64,000 bases of DNA from Sphingomonas sp. 7/4-4 (GTDB taxonomy: Bacteria > Pseudomonadota > Alphaproteobacteria > Sphingomonadales > Sphingomonadaceae). A program made the position numbers and the translations under genes. Below are positions 29,447 to 41,757 of the stretch, one piece after another. Each line of letters begins with the position of its first letter. Position 1 is the first letter of the stretch. Location of the stretch: positions 2,604,001 through 2,668,000 of the forward strand of contig NZ_CP115960.1 in the NCBI RefSeq assembly GCF_027941955.1. Direction: 5' to 3'. The notes under the pieces are model-generated. The model worked only from the letters and a program-made list of their open reading frames with translations. It was not told the DNA's origin and made no database searches.

Positions 29447-30208
29447 ATGGCGACCCAGGCACCCGAGCCCTTCAATCCCGGCATCCCGATGAAGCGCGAA
29501 TGGGGCACTGCGCTCTCGGCGCTGCGCCGGCTGCTGTCGAACGGCGACGATACCGAGCAGGTGTTCCGCATCATGCGCGCGCTGAACGGCGACGTTACCC
29601 AGAAGAATTACCGCAAGCTGCTCACCGTTCCCGGCGGCGGCAAGCTCGCTTATCACCGGCTCGAGCTGGCCGAGCGGCTGACGGACCGCAGCTGGATCAA
29701 CGGCTTCGCCGAGGGCACCGTGGGTGCCACCTATCGCGCGTTTCTCGATGCCACCGGCTATTCGGCGAAAGGACTGGCGGAAGTCAGCATGAACGCGATC
29801 GGTGCCGACGCGCTGGAGATCGAACATCCGTACGCGTGGATGGGCCGCCGCGAGCGCGACATCCACGATCTCTGGCACGTCCTCACCGGCTACAAGGCCG
29901 ACGAGCATCTCGGCGAGGCGTGCCTCGTCGCCTTTTCCTACGCGCAGACCGGCGGGCTCGGCTGGGCATTCATCGCCGCCGGCGCCGCGCTCAAGAGCAT
30001 CCGCATCACCGGCAAGCTCGATTTCCTCCGCGCCGTGATCGAGGGATACCAGCACGGCAAGCAGGCCGGCTGGCTCCACGGCGAGGATTATGAGGCACTG
30101 CTCGCCGAGCCGATCGACGTGGCGCGGCGCCGGCTCGATATCGCCGAGCCGCAGGCCTATCGCGTCGCGCAGGCGAGCCTCGCCGAAGCGGGGCTCACCG
30201 GGATCTGA
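29447..30208 (+). CDS. coq4: Coq4-family ubiquinone biosynthesis protein
   Basis: The 253-residue protein carries the family's metal site in DIHDLWHVLTGYKADEHLGEA (HDxxH plus distal E). It also has a helical second half with GWAFIAAGAALKS and YQHGKQAGWLHGEDYEALL. Coq4 was long seen as a scaffold of the coenzyme Q complex; its bacterial relatives are proposed to act late in the pathway. ATG 29447 is used since homology begins close by; an in-frame start 15 bases earlier is possible. It is convergent with the next gene, three bases apart. Confidence 0.88.
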   Translation: MATQAPEPFNPGIPMKREWGTALSALRRLLSNGDDTEQVFRIMRALNGDVTQKNYRKLLTVPGGGKLAYHRLELAERLTDRSWINGFAEGTVGATYRAFLDATGYSAKGLAEVSMNAIGADALEIEHPYAWMGRRERDIHDLWHVLTGYKADEHLGEACLVAFSYAQTGGLGWAFIAAGAALKSIRITGKLDFLRAVIEGYQHGKQAGWLHGEDYEALLAEPIDVARRRLDIAEPQAYRVAQASLAEAGLTGI

Positions 30209-30211
30209 GAC

Positions 30212-30910
30212 TCAGGGCTTGGCGGGCGGCTGCGTCGGTTCGCCGAGCGCGGCATCGAATGCCGCCGAGTCGAGCAGTTCCGTGGGACTCGCGAAACGCC
30301 CGGCATCGATCTCGTCGCCGTTCACATTTTGCAGCACGATGCTTTCGGGGCCGGCGATGCGCAATACCGCCCCCTTGGCCAATACGGCAGTGATCTGATC
30401 GCGGAAGCCCGTATTGTTCTCGAAGGCCGACGCGAACGCATCGAGTGCGCGCACGATGGTCCGATGGAACACGCCGCCGACCGGCACGAGTTGCGCGTCG
30501 GTGCTCATCACCATCACCAGCGCGCCGGGGCCCTGCGCCTCCGGCGCGATCTGCCAGTTGCTGCCCTTGCGGCCGGCGACGACCTCGTCCTTTCCCTGCG
30601 TCGTGACGAAACGCATCGTCGCACCCGGCCCGTCGGCCGAAGGCCCTTTCGCCGTCTTCGTCTTGAGAAGCGCGAAGAATATGTCGCTGCGCGTTGCGCG
30701 CACCTTGCCATTGTGGGTGATCATGATGAATTCGTCGCCGCCGTGGCGGACCAGCGCGAACTTGCCCGGTATCTCGGCACGATAGTCGCCGCTGTCGTCG
30801 ACCTCGATGGTGAGCTGCGACTTGCCGACCGAATAGGTCGCGGTGACGTCGGCCGCAGCTGGCAGCGGCGCCAGCGCAAGCGCGAATCCAAGAACGAATG
30901 CCCGGCGCAT
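30212..30910 (-). CDS. Secreted protein of unknown function, paralogue of the upstream lipoprotein
   Basis: The 232-residue product has a signal peptide (MRRAFVLGFALALAPLPAAA). A beta-rich domain follows with YSVGKSQLTIEV, ALVRHGGDEFIMITHNGKVRA and DIFFALLKTKT, then a helical second part (RTIVRALDAFASAFENNTGF). The lipoprotein encoded just upstream shows the same order of motifs, so the two are diverged tandem copies. Its ATG overlaps the upstream stop (TGATG). No known family recognised. Confidence 0.65.
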   Translation of the reverse strand: MRRAFVLGFALALAPLPAAADVTATYSVGKSQLTIEVDDSGDYRAEIPGKFALVRHGGDEFIMITHNGKVRATRSDIFFALLKTKTAKGPSADGPGATMRFVTTQGKDEVVAGRKGSNWQIAPEAQGPGALVMVMSTDAQLVPVGGVFHRTIVRALDAFASAFENNTGFRDQITAVLAKGAVLRIAGPESIVLQNVNGDEIDAGRFASPTELLDSAAFDAALGEPTQPPAKP

Positions 30911-31704
30911 CACTTCGCCTTGGGTGCAGGCGTCGGCGCGGGCGCAGGTCCCGATCCCGGCTTCTCCACCGGCGGCGTACCCGATGCGGCGCGGGCGCGG
31001 GCGCGTTCGGCGTTGAGCCGCGCCTTGAGCGCCGTCTTGTCGATCACCGCCGGCAGCGCGAAGACCTTGGTGTCGATCGGCGCCTTCTCGATCTTGTCGA
31101 GCTTGAGGGCGTCGCCGAAGCGCAGCACCATGCCCTTGTCGAGCATTTCCTCGACGCGCTTCTCGAGATTGCCCTGCCCGCCCTGGACCTGCTGCATGCC
31201 CGCGGTGCTGAGGCGCGTCTGCATCGACAGCGCCTTGCCGACATTGGCAAGCGCCGGATCGCCGCTGATCACTGCCTCGATCGTCTCGGTCGGTGGGGCG
31301 GCCTTGGCGTCCTTGGCCGGCTTCGCGCGCACGTTCCACACATCGCCTGCGATGCCGGTCACGGTCTCGGTGCCTTTCTTGACGAGCTCATAGTCGCTCT
31401 GCGGCCCCAGCCCGCTGGGCTTCATCCCTTCCTCGCGCATCATCTCGCCCATCGCCGCGATGAAATCGCTCACCTTTGCCGCGAACCGGCCCTTGCCGTC
31501 GGTCAGCACGAGATATTCGGTTCCGCCGTTGCGGACGAGGACCTGCTGGCCGGCCTCGACCCGCGCATCGCCATTGGCGGCCGCCTGGACGGTGATCGTC
31601 CCCACGCCGCCGCCCAGCGTGTAGCGGGCAGTGGTGTCTTCGGGCGCCTTCGAACAGGCGGCAAGGGCTAAAACCGCGAACGCGGCAACGCAGATACGGA
31701 TCAT
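30910..31704 (-). CDS. Lipoprotein of unknown function
   Basis: The signal peptide ends in the lipobox LALAAC (Cys about residue 17). The 264-residue protein has YTLGGGVGTITV, VLVRNGGTEYLVLTDGKGRFA and DFIAAMGEMMREEG, in register with the downstream paralogue. A helical part ends in a Pro/Ala-rich tail (PGSGPAPAPTPAPKAK). The shared pattern suggests a small beta-sandwich exposed to the periplasm. It is first in a two-gene operon, divergent from recF. Function unknown. Confidence 0.7.
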   Translation of the reverse strand: MIRICVAAFAVLALAACSKAPEDTTARYTLGGGVGTITVQAAANGDARVEAGQQVLVRNGGTEYLVLTDGKGRFAAKVSDFIAAMGEMMREEGMKPSGLGPQSDYELVKKGTETVTGIAGDVWNVRAKPAKDAKAAPPTETIEAVISGDPALANVGKALSMQTRLSTAGMQQVQGGQGNLEKRVEEMLDKGMVLRFGDALKLDKIEKAPIDTKVFALPAVIDKTALKARLNAERARARAASGTPPVEKPGSGPAPAPTPAPKAK

Positions 31705-31775
31705 GATGTCTCCTTTGCGCCTTCATCGGCGAAGCGCTGTCCGGCGGCAAGTGGCTGCGCTAGAGGAACGGTCAA

Positions 31776-32843
31776 ATGGCCGTCACGCGACTTGTCCTCA
31801 CCGATTTCCGCAACCATCGCGACGCCGTCCTCGTGGCCGGTCCGGGATTCGTCGTGCTCACCGGCGAAAACGGCGCGGGCAAGACCAATGTGCTCGAGGC
31901 GCTGTCGCTGCTCGCCCCCGGCCGCGGGCTCCGGCGCGCACCGCTGTCGGAAATGGTGCGGCAGGGTGCCGCCGGCGGTTTCGGCGTGGCGGCGACGCTC
32001 GGCGATGTCGAGATCGGCACCGGCACCCAGCCCGACGCCCCCGAGCGGCGGCTGGTGCGGATCAACGGCGCGGGTGCCGCAGCCGCCGTGCTCGCCGAAT
32101 GGGTGACGATGCTCTGGCTCACACCCGCGATGGACCGGCTGTTCGTCGAGGGGCCGGGCGAACGCCGCCGCTTCCTCGACCGCCTCACCCTCGCCCTCGC
32201 CCCTGGCCATGCGCACCACTCGACGCGCTACGAAGCCGCGATGCGCCAGCGCAACCGCCTCCTCGCCGAGGAGGCGCCCGCCGACCCCGAATGGCTGACG
32301 GCGCTGGAAGCGCGGATGGCCGAGCACGGTGCCACGATCCACGCCGCCCGGCGCGATGCCGTCACAGCGTTGGCCGAACGGCTGGCGGCGCAGCCCGAGG
32401 GCGTCTTCGCCCGGGCGGGCCTCGCGATCGAGGGCTGGGAGGGCGATGCCGAAACGCTCGCCCGCGAATTGCGCGAAGGCCGCCGCCGCGACGCCGCCGC
32501 CGGGCGCACGCTCGCCGGCCCGCACCGCACCGACCTGCTCGTCACCCATCTCGGCAAGTCCCAGCCCGCGCATCTCTGCTCGACCGGCGAGCAGAAGGCG
32601 CTGCTGCTCGGCCTCGTCCTCGCCCATGCCGAACTGGTCGCCGACCGCGTCGGCCGCGCGCCGATCCTCCTCCTCGACGAAGTCGCCGCGCACCTCGATC
32701 CGGGCAGGCGGGCGGCATTGTTCGAACGCCTCGCCGGCCGCGGCCAGGTCTGGATGACCGGCACCGAAGCCACCTTGTTCGATGCCGTGCCGGTCGACGC
32801 GACGCGCTATGTCGTGGCCCACGGAACGATCGACCTCAGCTAG
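31776..32843 (+). CDS. recF: DNA replication and repair protein RecF
   Basis: An SMC-like ATPase that loads RecA at gaps together with RecO and RecR. Walker A is [17 protein letters not shown] (about residue 31). The ABC signature region lies near [22 protein letters not shown], and Walker B is [44 protein letters not shown] matches the family's internal landmark (cited as [13 protein letters not shown]). Length is 355 aa, normal. Confidence 0.95.
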   Translation: MAVTRLVLTDFRNHRDAVLVAGPGFVVLTGENGAGKTNVLEALSLLAPGRGLRRAPLSEMVRQGAAGGFGVAATLGDVEIGTGTQPDAPERRLVRINGAGAAAAVLAEWVTMLWLTPAMDRLFVEGPGERRRFLDRLTLALAPGHAHHSTRYEAAMRQRNRLLAEEAPADPEWLTALEARMAEHGATIHAARRDAVTALAERLAAQPEGVFARAGLAIEGWEGDAETLARELREGRRRDAAAGRTLAGPHRTDLLVTHLGKSQPAHLCSTGEQKALLLGLVLAHAELVADRVGRAPILLLDEVAAHLDPGRRAALFERLAGRGQVWMTGTEATLFDAVPVDATRYVVAHGTIDLS

Positions 32844-32877
32844 CGGCGATGGCGCTCGAACCTGTGTGGAGAAAATG

Positions 32878-33237
32878 ATGACGGATCCGCCAAAGGCCTG
32901 GGATGCAGAACTGGTCGGCAAATGGCTCGAGCGCCGGTTGGCAGCCGCGCGACACGATCAGGCGGCGGCGGACCGGCGCGGCTACGAAGCCCAGGACGAT
33001 TACGACAAGGCGGCGGCCGAGGAATGGGTTTGCCGCGCGCTGCAGTCGCCCGACTGCACCGGGGACCAGGTCGCGCTCGCCCGCCGCATCAAGGAACTGA
33101 TCGGTCAGGACGACTATCGGGCGACGGGCATCTACGACGACATACGGTTCGAACGCCATGTTCGCGGCCACCTCAGGAAACTGGCGAAGATGACCAAGGC
33201 GAATGAGGGCTTCGAGAAGACGCTGCGCTATCAGTGA
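32878..33237 (+). CDS. Hypothetical charged protein, 119 aa
   Basis: Two ATG codons in a row (32875 and 32878) follow GGAGAAA; the second has the better spacing. The protein is soluble and charged, with helical segments (LVGKWLERRLAAARHDQAAAD, here 20 residues or fewer apart from the ends, and ALARRIKELIGQDDY). The last part, HLRKLAKMTKANEGFEKTL, is basic. No family recognised. It lies 34 bp after recF and may be co-transcribed. Confidence 0.5.
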   Translation: MTDPPKAWDAELVGKWLERRLAAARHDQAAADRRGYEAQDDYDKAAAEEWVCRALQSPDCTGDQVALARRIKELIGQDDYRATGIYDDIRFERHVRGHLRKLAKMTKANEGFEKTLRYQ

Positions 33238-33593
33238 GCGGGGTGGAGGGCTTCTTCCTGGACCGGAGCGAGTGGCAGCTAACGCCCCAATCTCGGACGT
33301 TCAGGTCTGATTCCCCGCTTCCCAGAACCGGACGTTGGTTCATGTCCCGAGCTTCGGCCTCGTCTGGGCCGGTAGCGGACTGGCAGCTTTTGGGGAGATA
33401 GACGGTCAAGCTGACATAGGTGAACTGCGAGACGGTCGCGGCATTGTTCACTGCCGCAACTTTGCACGCCGTCATCCGTTTATACTTTTACGCGACCACG
33501 CCCAAGGGTGTCGATCCACGCCCGCTCTGACCCTCGCGACTTCCCGGCCACTGGCTTTCGCTCCGCGAGCCTCCGGTTTTCCGAAGGCTGATT
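33238..33593. other. Intergenic region, 356 bp, no gene seen
   Basis: No open frame here has coding character. Two similar short blocks, GTGGCAGCTAACGCCCC and CTGGCAGCTTTTGGGG, lie about 110 bp apart. The last 100 bp are more AT-rich (TTTATACTTTT near 33480) and probably hold the promoter of the kinase gene. Confidence 0.5.
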
Positions 33594-34694
33594 ATGTCTG
33601 CCGACAAACATAGCCCTGAAGACGTAGCGCTCAGCCTGACCTTGGCTATAGTCACGTCCTCGCCCACGCCGCTGTTGCTGTTGGACGGTCAACTCACCGT
33701 CATCGCGGCGAGCGCGTCATTCTGCTCGGTTTTCGAAGTCAGCGCGGCGCAGTTGACGGGCCAACAGCTCTACGCCCTGGATGACGGCAAATGGGACAGT
33801 CCCCAACTGCAATCCTTGATCACCGCAACGATGTCGGGTGACGGGGCGCCCGACTCCCGCGATATAGACCTCCAACGGTCGCGGCTGCCCGTTCGGCACC
33901 TGATCGTCCAGGCCAAGCGGTTGGTCTACCTCGATCTTGAACAGACGCGCATTCTCGTGGCCGTGTCGGATGTCACGGATGCGCAGGCCGACGCAACATT
34001 GAAGGAAGAAGCGGCCCGCGGAAATCGTATCCTGCTGCAAGAGGTTCGCCACCGGGTCGCCAATAGTTTACAGATCATCGCCAGCGTATTGCTGCGCAAT
34101 GCGCGAACGACCACGTCGGAAGAGACACGCGGCCATCTCCAGGACGCCCATCATCGGGTGATGTCCGTGGCGGCCCTCGAACGATTGCTGTCCACTTCCG
34201 AAGACGGCGACATCGAAGTGCATGCCTATTTCACCCGGCTTTGCGAAAGTATCTCGGCTTCGATGATTGGCGAAGTCGATCCGATCTCCTTGATTGTTGA
34301 AGGTGGAGACGGCGTGGTCGAAGCAAGGGTGTCGGTGAGCCTGGGCTTGATCGTGACCGAGCTGGTGATCAACGCGCTGAAGCATGCCTTTCCCGATGGA
34401 AGGCCGGGAAAGATCACGGTCGACTATAATTTCCACGGGCCGAACTGGATCCTGTGCGTGCGCGACGACGGGGTCGGCATGCCGCTGACTGGGCCTGCGC
34501 GAACCGGTCTGGGCACCAGCATCGTCGCGGCGCTGGCCGGACAGTTGAATGCTTCGGTCGAAGCAACACCGAAGCACCCGGGGACCCAAGTTTCCATCAA
34601 GCATACCCAGATCGCTCTGGTCGAGGATGCGCCGGATTTCGAAAGCGAGCCGCACACGGCGGCACGCCCGGCGAGCAGCGCGATCGGCAGCTGA
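33594..34694 (+). CDS. Sensor histidine kinase, HisKA_2 type, with N-terminal PAS-like domain
   Basis: Residues 20-130 look like a PAS sensor (SPTPLLLLDGQLTVIAASAS, LVAVSDVTDAQ). The dimerisation and phosphoacceptor helix is the HisKA_2 form, LLQEVRHRVANSLQIIASVL, with His as acceptor. The ATPase domain has the N box TELVINALKHAF, the G1 region RDDGVGMP and GLGTSIV. There is no membrane segment, so it is cytoplasmic. Length is 366 aa. Eighteen bases separate it from the receiver gene downstream, so the two form a unit. Kinases of this class often feed the alphaproteobacterial general stress response, though no such partner is in the window. Confidence 0.88.
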   Translation: MSADKHSPEDVALSLTLAIVTSSPTPLLLLDGQLTVIAASASFCSVFEVSAAQLTGQQLYALDDGKWDSPQLQSLITATMSGDGAPDSRDIDLQRSRLPVRHLIVQAKRLVYLDLEQTRILVAVSDVTDAQADATLKEEAARGNRILLQEVRHRVANSLQIIASVLLRNARTTTSEETRGHLQDAHHRVMSVAALERLLSTSEDGDIEVHAYFTRLCESISASMIGEVDPISLIVEGGDGVVEARVSVSLGLIVTELVINALKHAFPDGRPGKITVDYNFHGPNWILCVRDDGVGMPLTGPARTGLGTSIVAALAGQLNASVEATPKHPGTQVSIKHTQIALVEDAPDFESEPHTAARPASSAIGS

Positions 34695-34712
34695 CAAATA
34701 GAGGAATTGATC

Positions 34713-35171
34713 ATGACCGCACCGCAAGATCGAAAGCCAACCCAGACTCTGATGATTGTCGAGGACGAAGCGCTGGTAGCGACGCTTCTCCGGGATGAAC
34801 TGCGGGAGGCGGGATACAAGGTCCTCGACCTGACGGACCGTCATGCCGAGGCGCTGGAAGTCGCCAAAGCTGAAAAACCGCATCTGGCGTTGGTCAATAT
34901 CCGGCTCGCCGGGGGTGACGATGGCATCCAACTCTCAGAGCATCTGAAGGCTCTGGATATTCCGGTCCTGCTCATCAGCGGACAGGTCAGCCGGGCCAGT
35001 TCGGCAAAGACCGTAGCGATAGGCTCGATGCCCAAGCCCTATGACGCTGCGGAGATGGTGCTCGCCGTGACCTATCTCCTCGCGCGCCTGAGAGGCGACG
35101 CTTCGCTGCCAAGGCCGGACCAACTCGAAGTATTTGACGAAGAGGGCTTTGATCTCGCGCCGGCCGCCTAG
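34713..35171 (+). CDS. Single-domain response-regulator receiver with Asp-to-Asn at the phosphoacceptor position
   Basis: The receiver fold is clear: the acidic pair in LMIVEDEALVATLL, the Ser of PVLLISGQ and the conserved Lys in SMPKPYD. At the end of strand 3, where the phosphorylated Asp belongs (normally LVDI), the sequence reads LALVNIRLAGG. The codon is AAT, so Asn replaces Asp. The start ATG 34713 follows GAGGAA. The protein has 152 residues, with a short acidic tail and no output domain. It follows the HisKA_2 kinase gene. It may be a phosphorylation-independent partner or decoy. Confidence 0.88.
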   Translation: MTAPQDRKPTQTLMIVEDEALVATLLRDELREAGYKVLDLTDRHAEALEVAKAEKPHLALVNIRLAGGDDGIQLSEHLKALDIPVLLISGQVSRASSAKTVAIGSMPKPYDAAEMVLAVTYLLARLRGDASLPRPDQLEVFDEEGFDLAPAA

Positions 35172-35600
35172 CGCGGCGCCTGTGGTCTGAGAAGGGTGTG
35201 GGCCGGCCCGGTCAGGCCTACTACGCAACTCTCCGCAGGTAGGGCAATAATCGCAAAAGGCGGCTTTTGGAAAGTTGCTTCGCGACACTGAACGACCGGG
35301 ATCGGGCGCGTAGCTGCCGTTGCGCTCCAGCTGAATGAACGGCCGGAATCGTCGGATTGCCGCCCGAAAGCAGCCAGGTTGCCATCCAACAATAGCCACC
35401 CGCCTCCGTCCACCGAATCCGCTGGAAATGTAGGATTTGTTCTGCTTTCGTTCACTCATGAGCGAACCACAGAACCCCCGCGCCACCGCCCCTCGATCGG
35501 CCTTGTCGCTTGACTCGCAAACACGCAAACGCGTCAAGCAAGACTCCCCGGTCCGACCGCCACATCCGGCAAGACCCGCGGAAATCCGCCATTTTCCGAG
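35172..35600. other. Intergenic region, 430 bp, with one dyad
   Basis: No convincing gene is seen on either strand. An 18-bp near-perfect dyad, GTTCACTCATGAGCGAAC, lies at 35450-35467; it could be an operator. The rest is unremarkable. Confidence 0.45.
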
Positions 35601-35648
35601 CCAACCAAAAGGTTGGATCCCGCCGGCGCGGCCGTGCTTGCCAACCTT

Positions 35649-35656
<8 letters not shown>
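35601..35656. promoter_or_regulatory. Two CCAACC-N4-GGTTGG palindromes at the ArsR gene start
   Basis: CCAACCAAAAGGTTGG lies at 35601-35616 and CCAACCTTATGGTTGG at 35641-35656, exactly 40 bp apart. Both are perfect except for the central four bases. The second contains the ATG start (35649) of the ArsR-family gene. The pattern fits autorepression by a dimer of the protein encoded here. Confidence 0.7.
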
Positions 35657-38692
<3,036 letters not shown>

Positions 38693-38854
38693 GGACTTGG
38701 TGTGAGTAGACCCAAATACGGCGTATCTGGCCTTACTCACGCAGTAGATGGAGATGGCCATAATTGAACGGGAACGGCCTGCAGGCACTCAGCAGGCTGT
38801 TGGCGTGTTCCTGTCAGTGACTCCCGTGTCGCCGTGTGAGCACGGTGAGCGCCT

Positions 38855-40017
38855 TTACGCCCCCGGTGACGCGTCACAGCTGCTCCGTTCTCGTAGCATG
38901 CCTCTTCCAACAGCAGGGCGACCGATCCAGAGCGCGACGCCCATCGAACCCGTTGCCAAGGCAAAGGTCGTGAGTGCCAGGGCAAGGGGCCCCGTTCGAT
39001 CGCAAGGCCGCCTGCAAGGGCACCGATCGCGATGCCAATATTGGCGGCGGAGATGTTGAGGGCTCCTGCAAAGCCCGGCGCCTCCGGTGCCACCGCCATC
39101 ACGCGCACCTGGCAGAAGACGAAGCCCGCCGAATGCGCCAGTCCCCAGAGCAGGATCACCAGGCCGATGGCGAAGGCGTCCGGCCGGGCAATCAACGACA
39201 GCCACGCCGTCACGGCGACGACGGCCAGCGCCACGCCATGGGTAGCCGTCAATGCCCGTCGGGCCAGCAGGCCGGCGAGCCAATTGCCGACAAGTCCCGC
39301 GCCGCCGAAGCCGAGCAGCGCGACAGTGACTGCATCGGGATCGAGCCCGGCGCGTTTTAGCAACAATGCGATGTAACTATAGCCCGAGAACATCGCCGCG
39401 AAGATCAAGGCCGAGAGCAGAAGATGTGCCGGCATCGGGGCGCGGCCGAGCAGTCGCCACGAAATGCCGCGATCGTCGCTGGGCTCGCGTTCCGAGAGCA
39501 GGAGGCACGCTGCAGCCGCAATCAGAGCGAATGCGCCAAGCGCCGCCAGCGGCACTTCCCAGCCGAGCCGTGCAGCGGCAAATGCCCCGGCCGGCGGCGC
39601 CAGCGTGCCACCAATTGTCACGCCGACATACAGCAGGGCGATGCCCGCTCCCGCGCCTCGCCCCATTGCAAGCTGGGCGCCGGCCAGGCTCATGAACAGC
39701 GGCAGGGCGGCGCCTTGCAGCACGCGCAGGACGACCGCCACCGCGAAGCTCGGGAACGGGAAAAGCAACAGGCTCGCCGCGAACGGCACAAGCGCGGCCG
39801 CCAGTATCGGCGCCGGGCGAAGACGTGCGGTCATCGCGACCAGCACCGGGCCGAGCAGCGCCGAGGCGAGCGCGAACACCGTTACGAGAGAGCCGGCCTG
39901 GGCAGGCGAAAGCGCGAGTTCGTCCGTCATCGCCGGTGCCACCCCGATGACGACGAACTCCGCCGCGACCACGACCGCCGCACCGAAGCCCAGCAGCGTG
40001 GCCGCCCCCGCCCTCAT
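38855..40017 (-). CDS. MFS transporter, sugar-efflux / drug-resistance type (one frame break)
   Basis: Twelve predicted helices begin with TLLGFGAAVVVAAEFVVIGV; the motif GPVLVAMTARLRPAPIL follows helix 2. The C-terminal frame is lost at the CCCC at 38990-38993. One extra base turns RGPLPWHSR into RGPLALALTTFALATGSMGV, a proper last helix, with a stop at 38855. Repaired length is 387 aa. Such DHA1-like carriers export small molecules. Its start overlaps the stop of the SDR gene upstream, so both are read from the TetR-controlled promoter. Confidence 0.85.
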
Positions 40018-40754
40018 GCGTTGGCGCCGCTATCGACGAGGATCGAGGTGCCCGTCACGGCCCCTGCCTCGGGCGCGGCGAGATAGGCCACTGCGGCGGC
40101 GATATCGTCGGGCGTTCCGAAGCGCTTGAGCGCGGTACGGGCAACCTGACCAGCGGCGTGAGCTCCGTCCGCGGGGTTCATGTCGGTGTCGGTCGATCCG
40201 GGATGGATGGTATTCACGGTGATGCCGCGCGGCGCCAGATCGCGCGCCAGCGCTTGGGTCATCATCGCGAGACCTGCCTTGCTGGCCGAATAAGCAGCGA
40301 GACCCGCATCCGGCGCCTGGATCGCGAGATTGCTGCCGATCGCGATGATCCGGCCGCCCTCCCCCATATGCGGCAATACCGCGCGGACCGCGACGAACGC
40401 CGCGCGCAGGTTCACCGCGATGGTCGCATCGAAATCCTCGAGCGTGAGCGAGTCCACCGGTGCGGCGATGAAGATACCGGCATTGTTGACGAGGATGTCG
40501 ATGCCGCCAAAAGCGCGCGCGGCTGTTTCGACCGCCGCTTCGATCGCCCCTGCGTCGCGATTATCCGCTTTGATCGCCAACGCCCTGCGGCCCTGGCGCT
40601 CGAGTTCACCCACTATCCGGGCGGCCGCGTCGGCCGATGCGGCGTAGGTAATGGCCACATCCGCGCCTTCGGCCGCGAGCCGGCGTGCGATGGCGGCGCC
40701 GATACCCCGGCTTCCGCCGGTTACCAATGCGCGCTTGCCAGTCAGTCTCGTCAT
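40014..40754 (-). CDS. Classical short-chain dehydrogenase/reductase
   Basis: The NAD(P) motif ALVTGGSRGIGAAIARRLA opens the protein; ILVNNAGIF and the catalytic Tyr and Lys in YSASKAGLAMMTQALA are present, as is the Ser of IIAIGSNLA. The ending GTSILVDSGANA is typical of FabG-like enzymes. ATG 40754 follows GGAGAAAGG; length is 246 aa. It is the first gene of an SDR-MFS operon facing a TetR gene. Its substrate is unknown. Confidence 0.9.
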   Translation of the reverse strand: MTRLTGKRALVTGGSRGIGAAIARRLAAEGADVAITYAASADAAARIVGELERQGRRALAIKADNRDAGAIEAAVETAARAFGGIDILVNNAGIFIAAPVDSLTLEDFDATIAVNLRAAFVAVRAVLPHMGEGGRIIAIGSNLAIQAPDAGLAAYSASKAGLAMMTQALARDLAPRGITVNTIHPGSTDTDMNPADGAHAAGQVARTALKRFGTPDDIAAAVAYLAAPEAGAVTGTSILVDSGANA

Positions 40755-40763
40755 TGCCTTTCT

Positions 40764-40793
40764 CCATATCTGTAGTGATTGATACAGATATGG
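40764..40793. promoter_or_regulatory. TetR operator: 11-bp inverted repeat
   Basis: CCATATCTGTA (40764-40774) and TACAGATATGG (40783-40793) are perfect inverted repeats around eight bases. The site lies ten bases before the SDR start and between it and the divergent TetR gene. A further partial half-site, CTACAGA, stands before the TetR start. Confidence 0.75.
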
Positions 40794-40851
40794 TAGACTT
40801 GGCGGATCCGTCAATATGAATATATAATGATCGCTACAGAAAGGAGGATAT

Positions 40852-41468
40852 ATGGTGGAGCGTGGACGGCGGCGCGGGTTCGATCGCGCGGAAGCGCTCG
40901 GGCAAGCGATGCGGCTGTTCTGGCGCAAGACCTATGAGGGCACCTCGCTCGCCGATTTGACCGAGGTGATGGGCATCAATCCGCCGAGCCTCTATGCCGC
41001 CTTCGGGAGCAAGGAGGAGCTGTTCCGGGAGGCGGTGGCGCTCTATGCCGAGCATCAGGGTGTCGAAATCTGGCGCGCGCTGGAGGAAGCTCCGACGGCA
41101 CGCGAAGCAGTCGAATCTTTCCTGCTGGTGACCGCCCATGCCTATTCGGAGCCGGACGATCCGCCCGGCTGCCTCATCGTGCTCGGGGCACAGCATGGCC
41201 TCGACGAGGACAACGCCGCGCGTCGCGAGCTTAGGACCCGGCGCCGCAACAATCTCACTCAGATCGCCGACCGCTTTGCGCGCGCGGTGCTTGAAGGCGA
41301 ATTGCCGCCGGCATTCCCGGTCGAGGATGCCGCGGCATTTTATCTCAGTGTCCAGAGCGGCATGTCGGTGCTCGCGCGCGATGGTGCCGATCGCGCCACA
41401 CTGGAAGCTGTAGCGCGGGGGCGATGCTCGGTTGGGATCGCTGGTGCGTCGACGGAGCGTCTCACTGA
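40852..41468 (+). CDS. TetR/AcrR-family regulator (one frame break)
   Basis: The N-terminal helix-turn-helix reads ALGQAMRLFWRKTYEGTSLADLTEVMGINPPSLYAAF (landmarks MRLFWRKTYEGTSLADL and INPPSLYAAFGSKEEL). The ligand-binding helical domain follows, with PPGCLIVLGAQ. The end is displaced by a missing G in the GGGGG at 41417-41421. With six G it reads EAVARGAMLGWDRWCVDGAS and stops at 41468, 205 aa. Start ATG 40852 follows AAGGAGG. It is divergent from the SDR-MFS pair and should repress it through the palindrome at 40764-40793. Confidence 0.88.
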
Positions 41469-41757
41469 GACGTCGCAGCGGTCGACGAATGTCTGCCGAA
41501 AAGCTGTTCGTCGAGCGGGAGTGAGCTGACGCGAGCCTGAAGCGGCCCTTTCAAGTCAGTTCGTGGTGCCTGACAGGCGGCCGCCGGTCGTCCGACGAAG
41601 CGATACCCGCCACGTTGATCCGGCGCCCAACTCCAACCCCAGCATGATGCCAATTGCAGACGAGACCCGATCCAGCCTTGCTATGTTGGATTTCAAATGT
41701 TCCTGAAATGTTCTCGGCAACGCGGTTGCGGAGATAATGATAATAGGAGCACCAGAT

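Noticed and set aside
33335..33613. 92-residue ORF before the kinase gene
   Set aside because: It has no ribosome site, overlaps the kinase start and has no coding character.
41462..41653. Small minus-strand ORF after the TetR gene
   Set aside because: It overlaps the repaired TetR end by a few bases only, has a random composition and no start signals.
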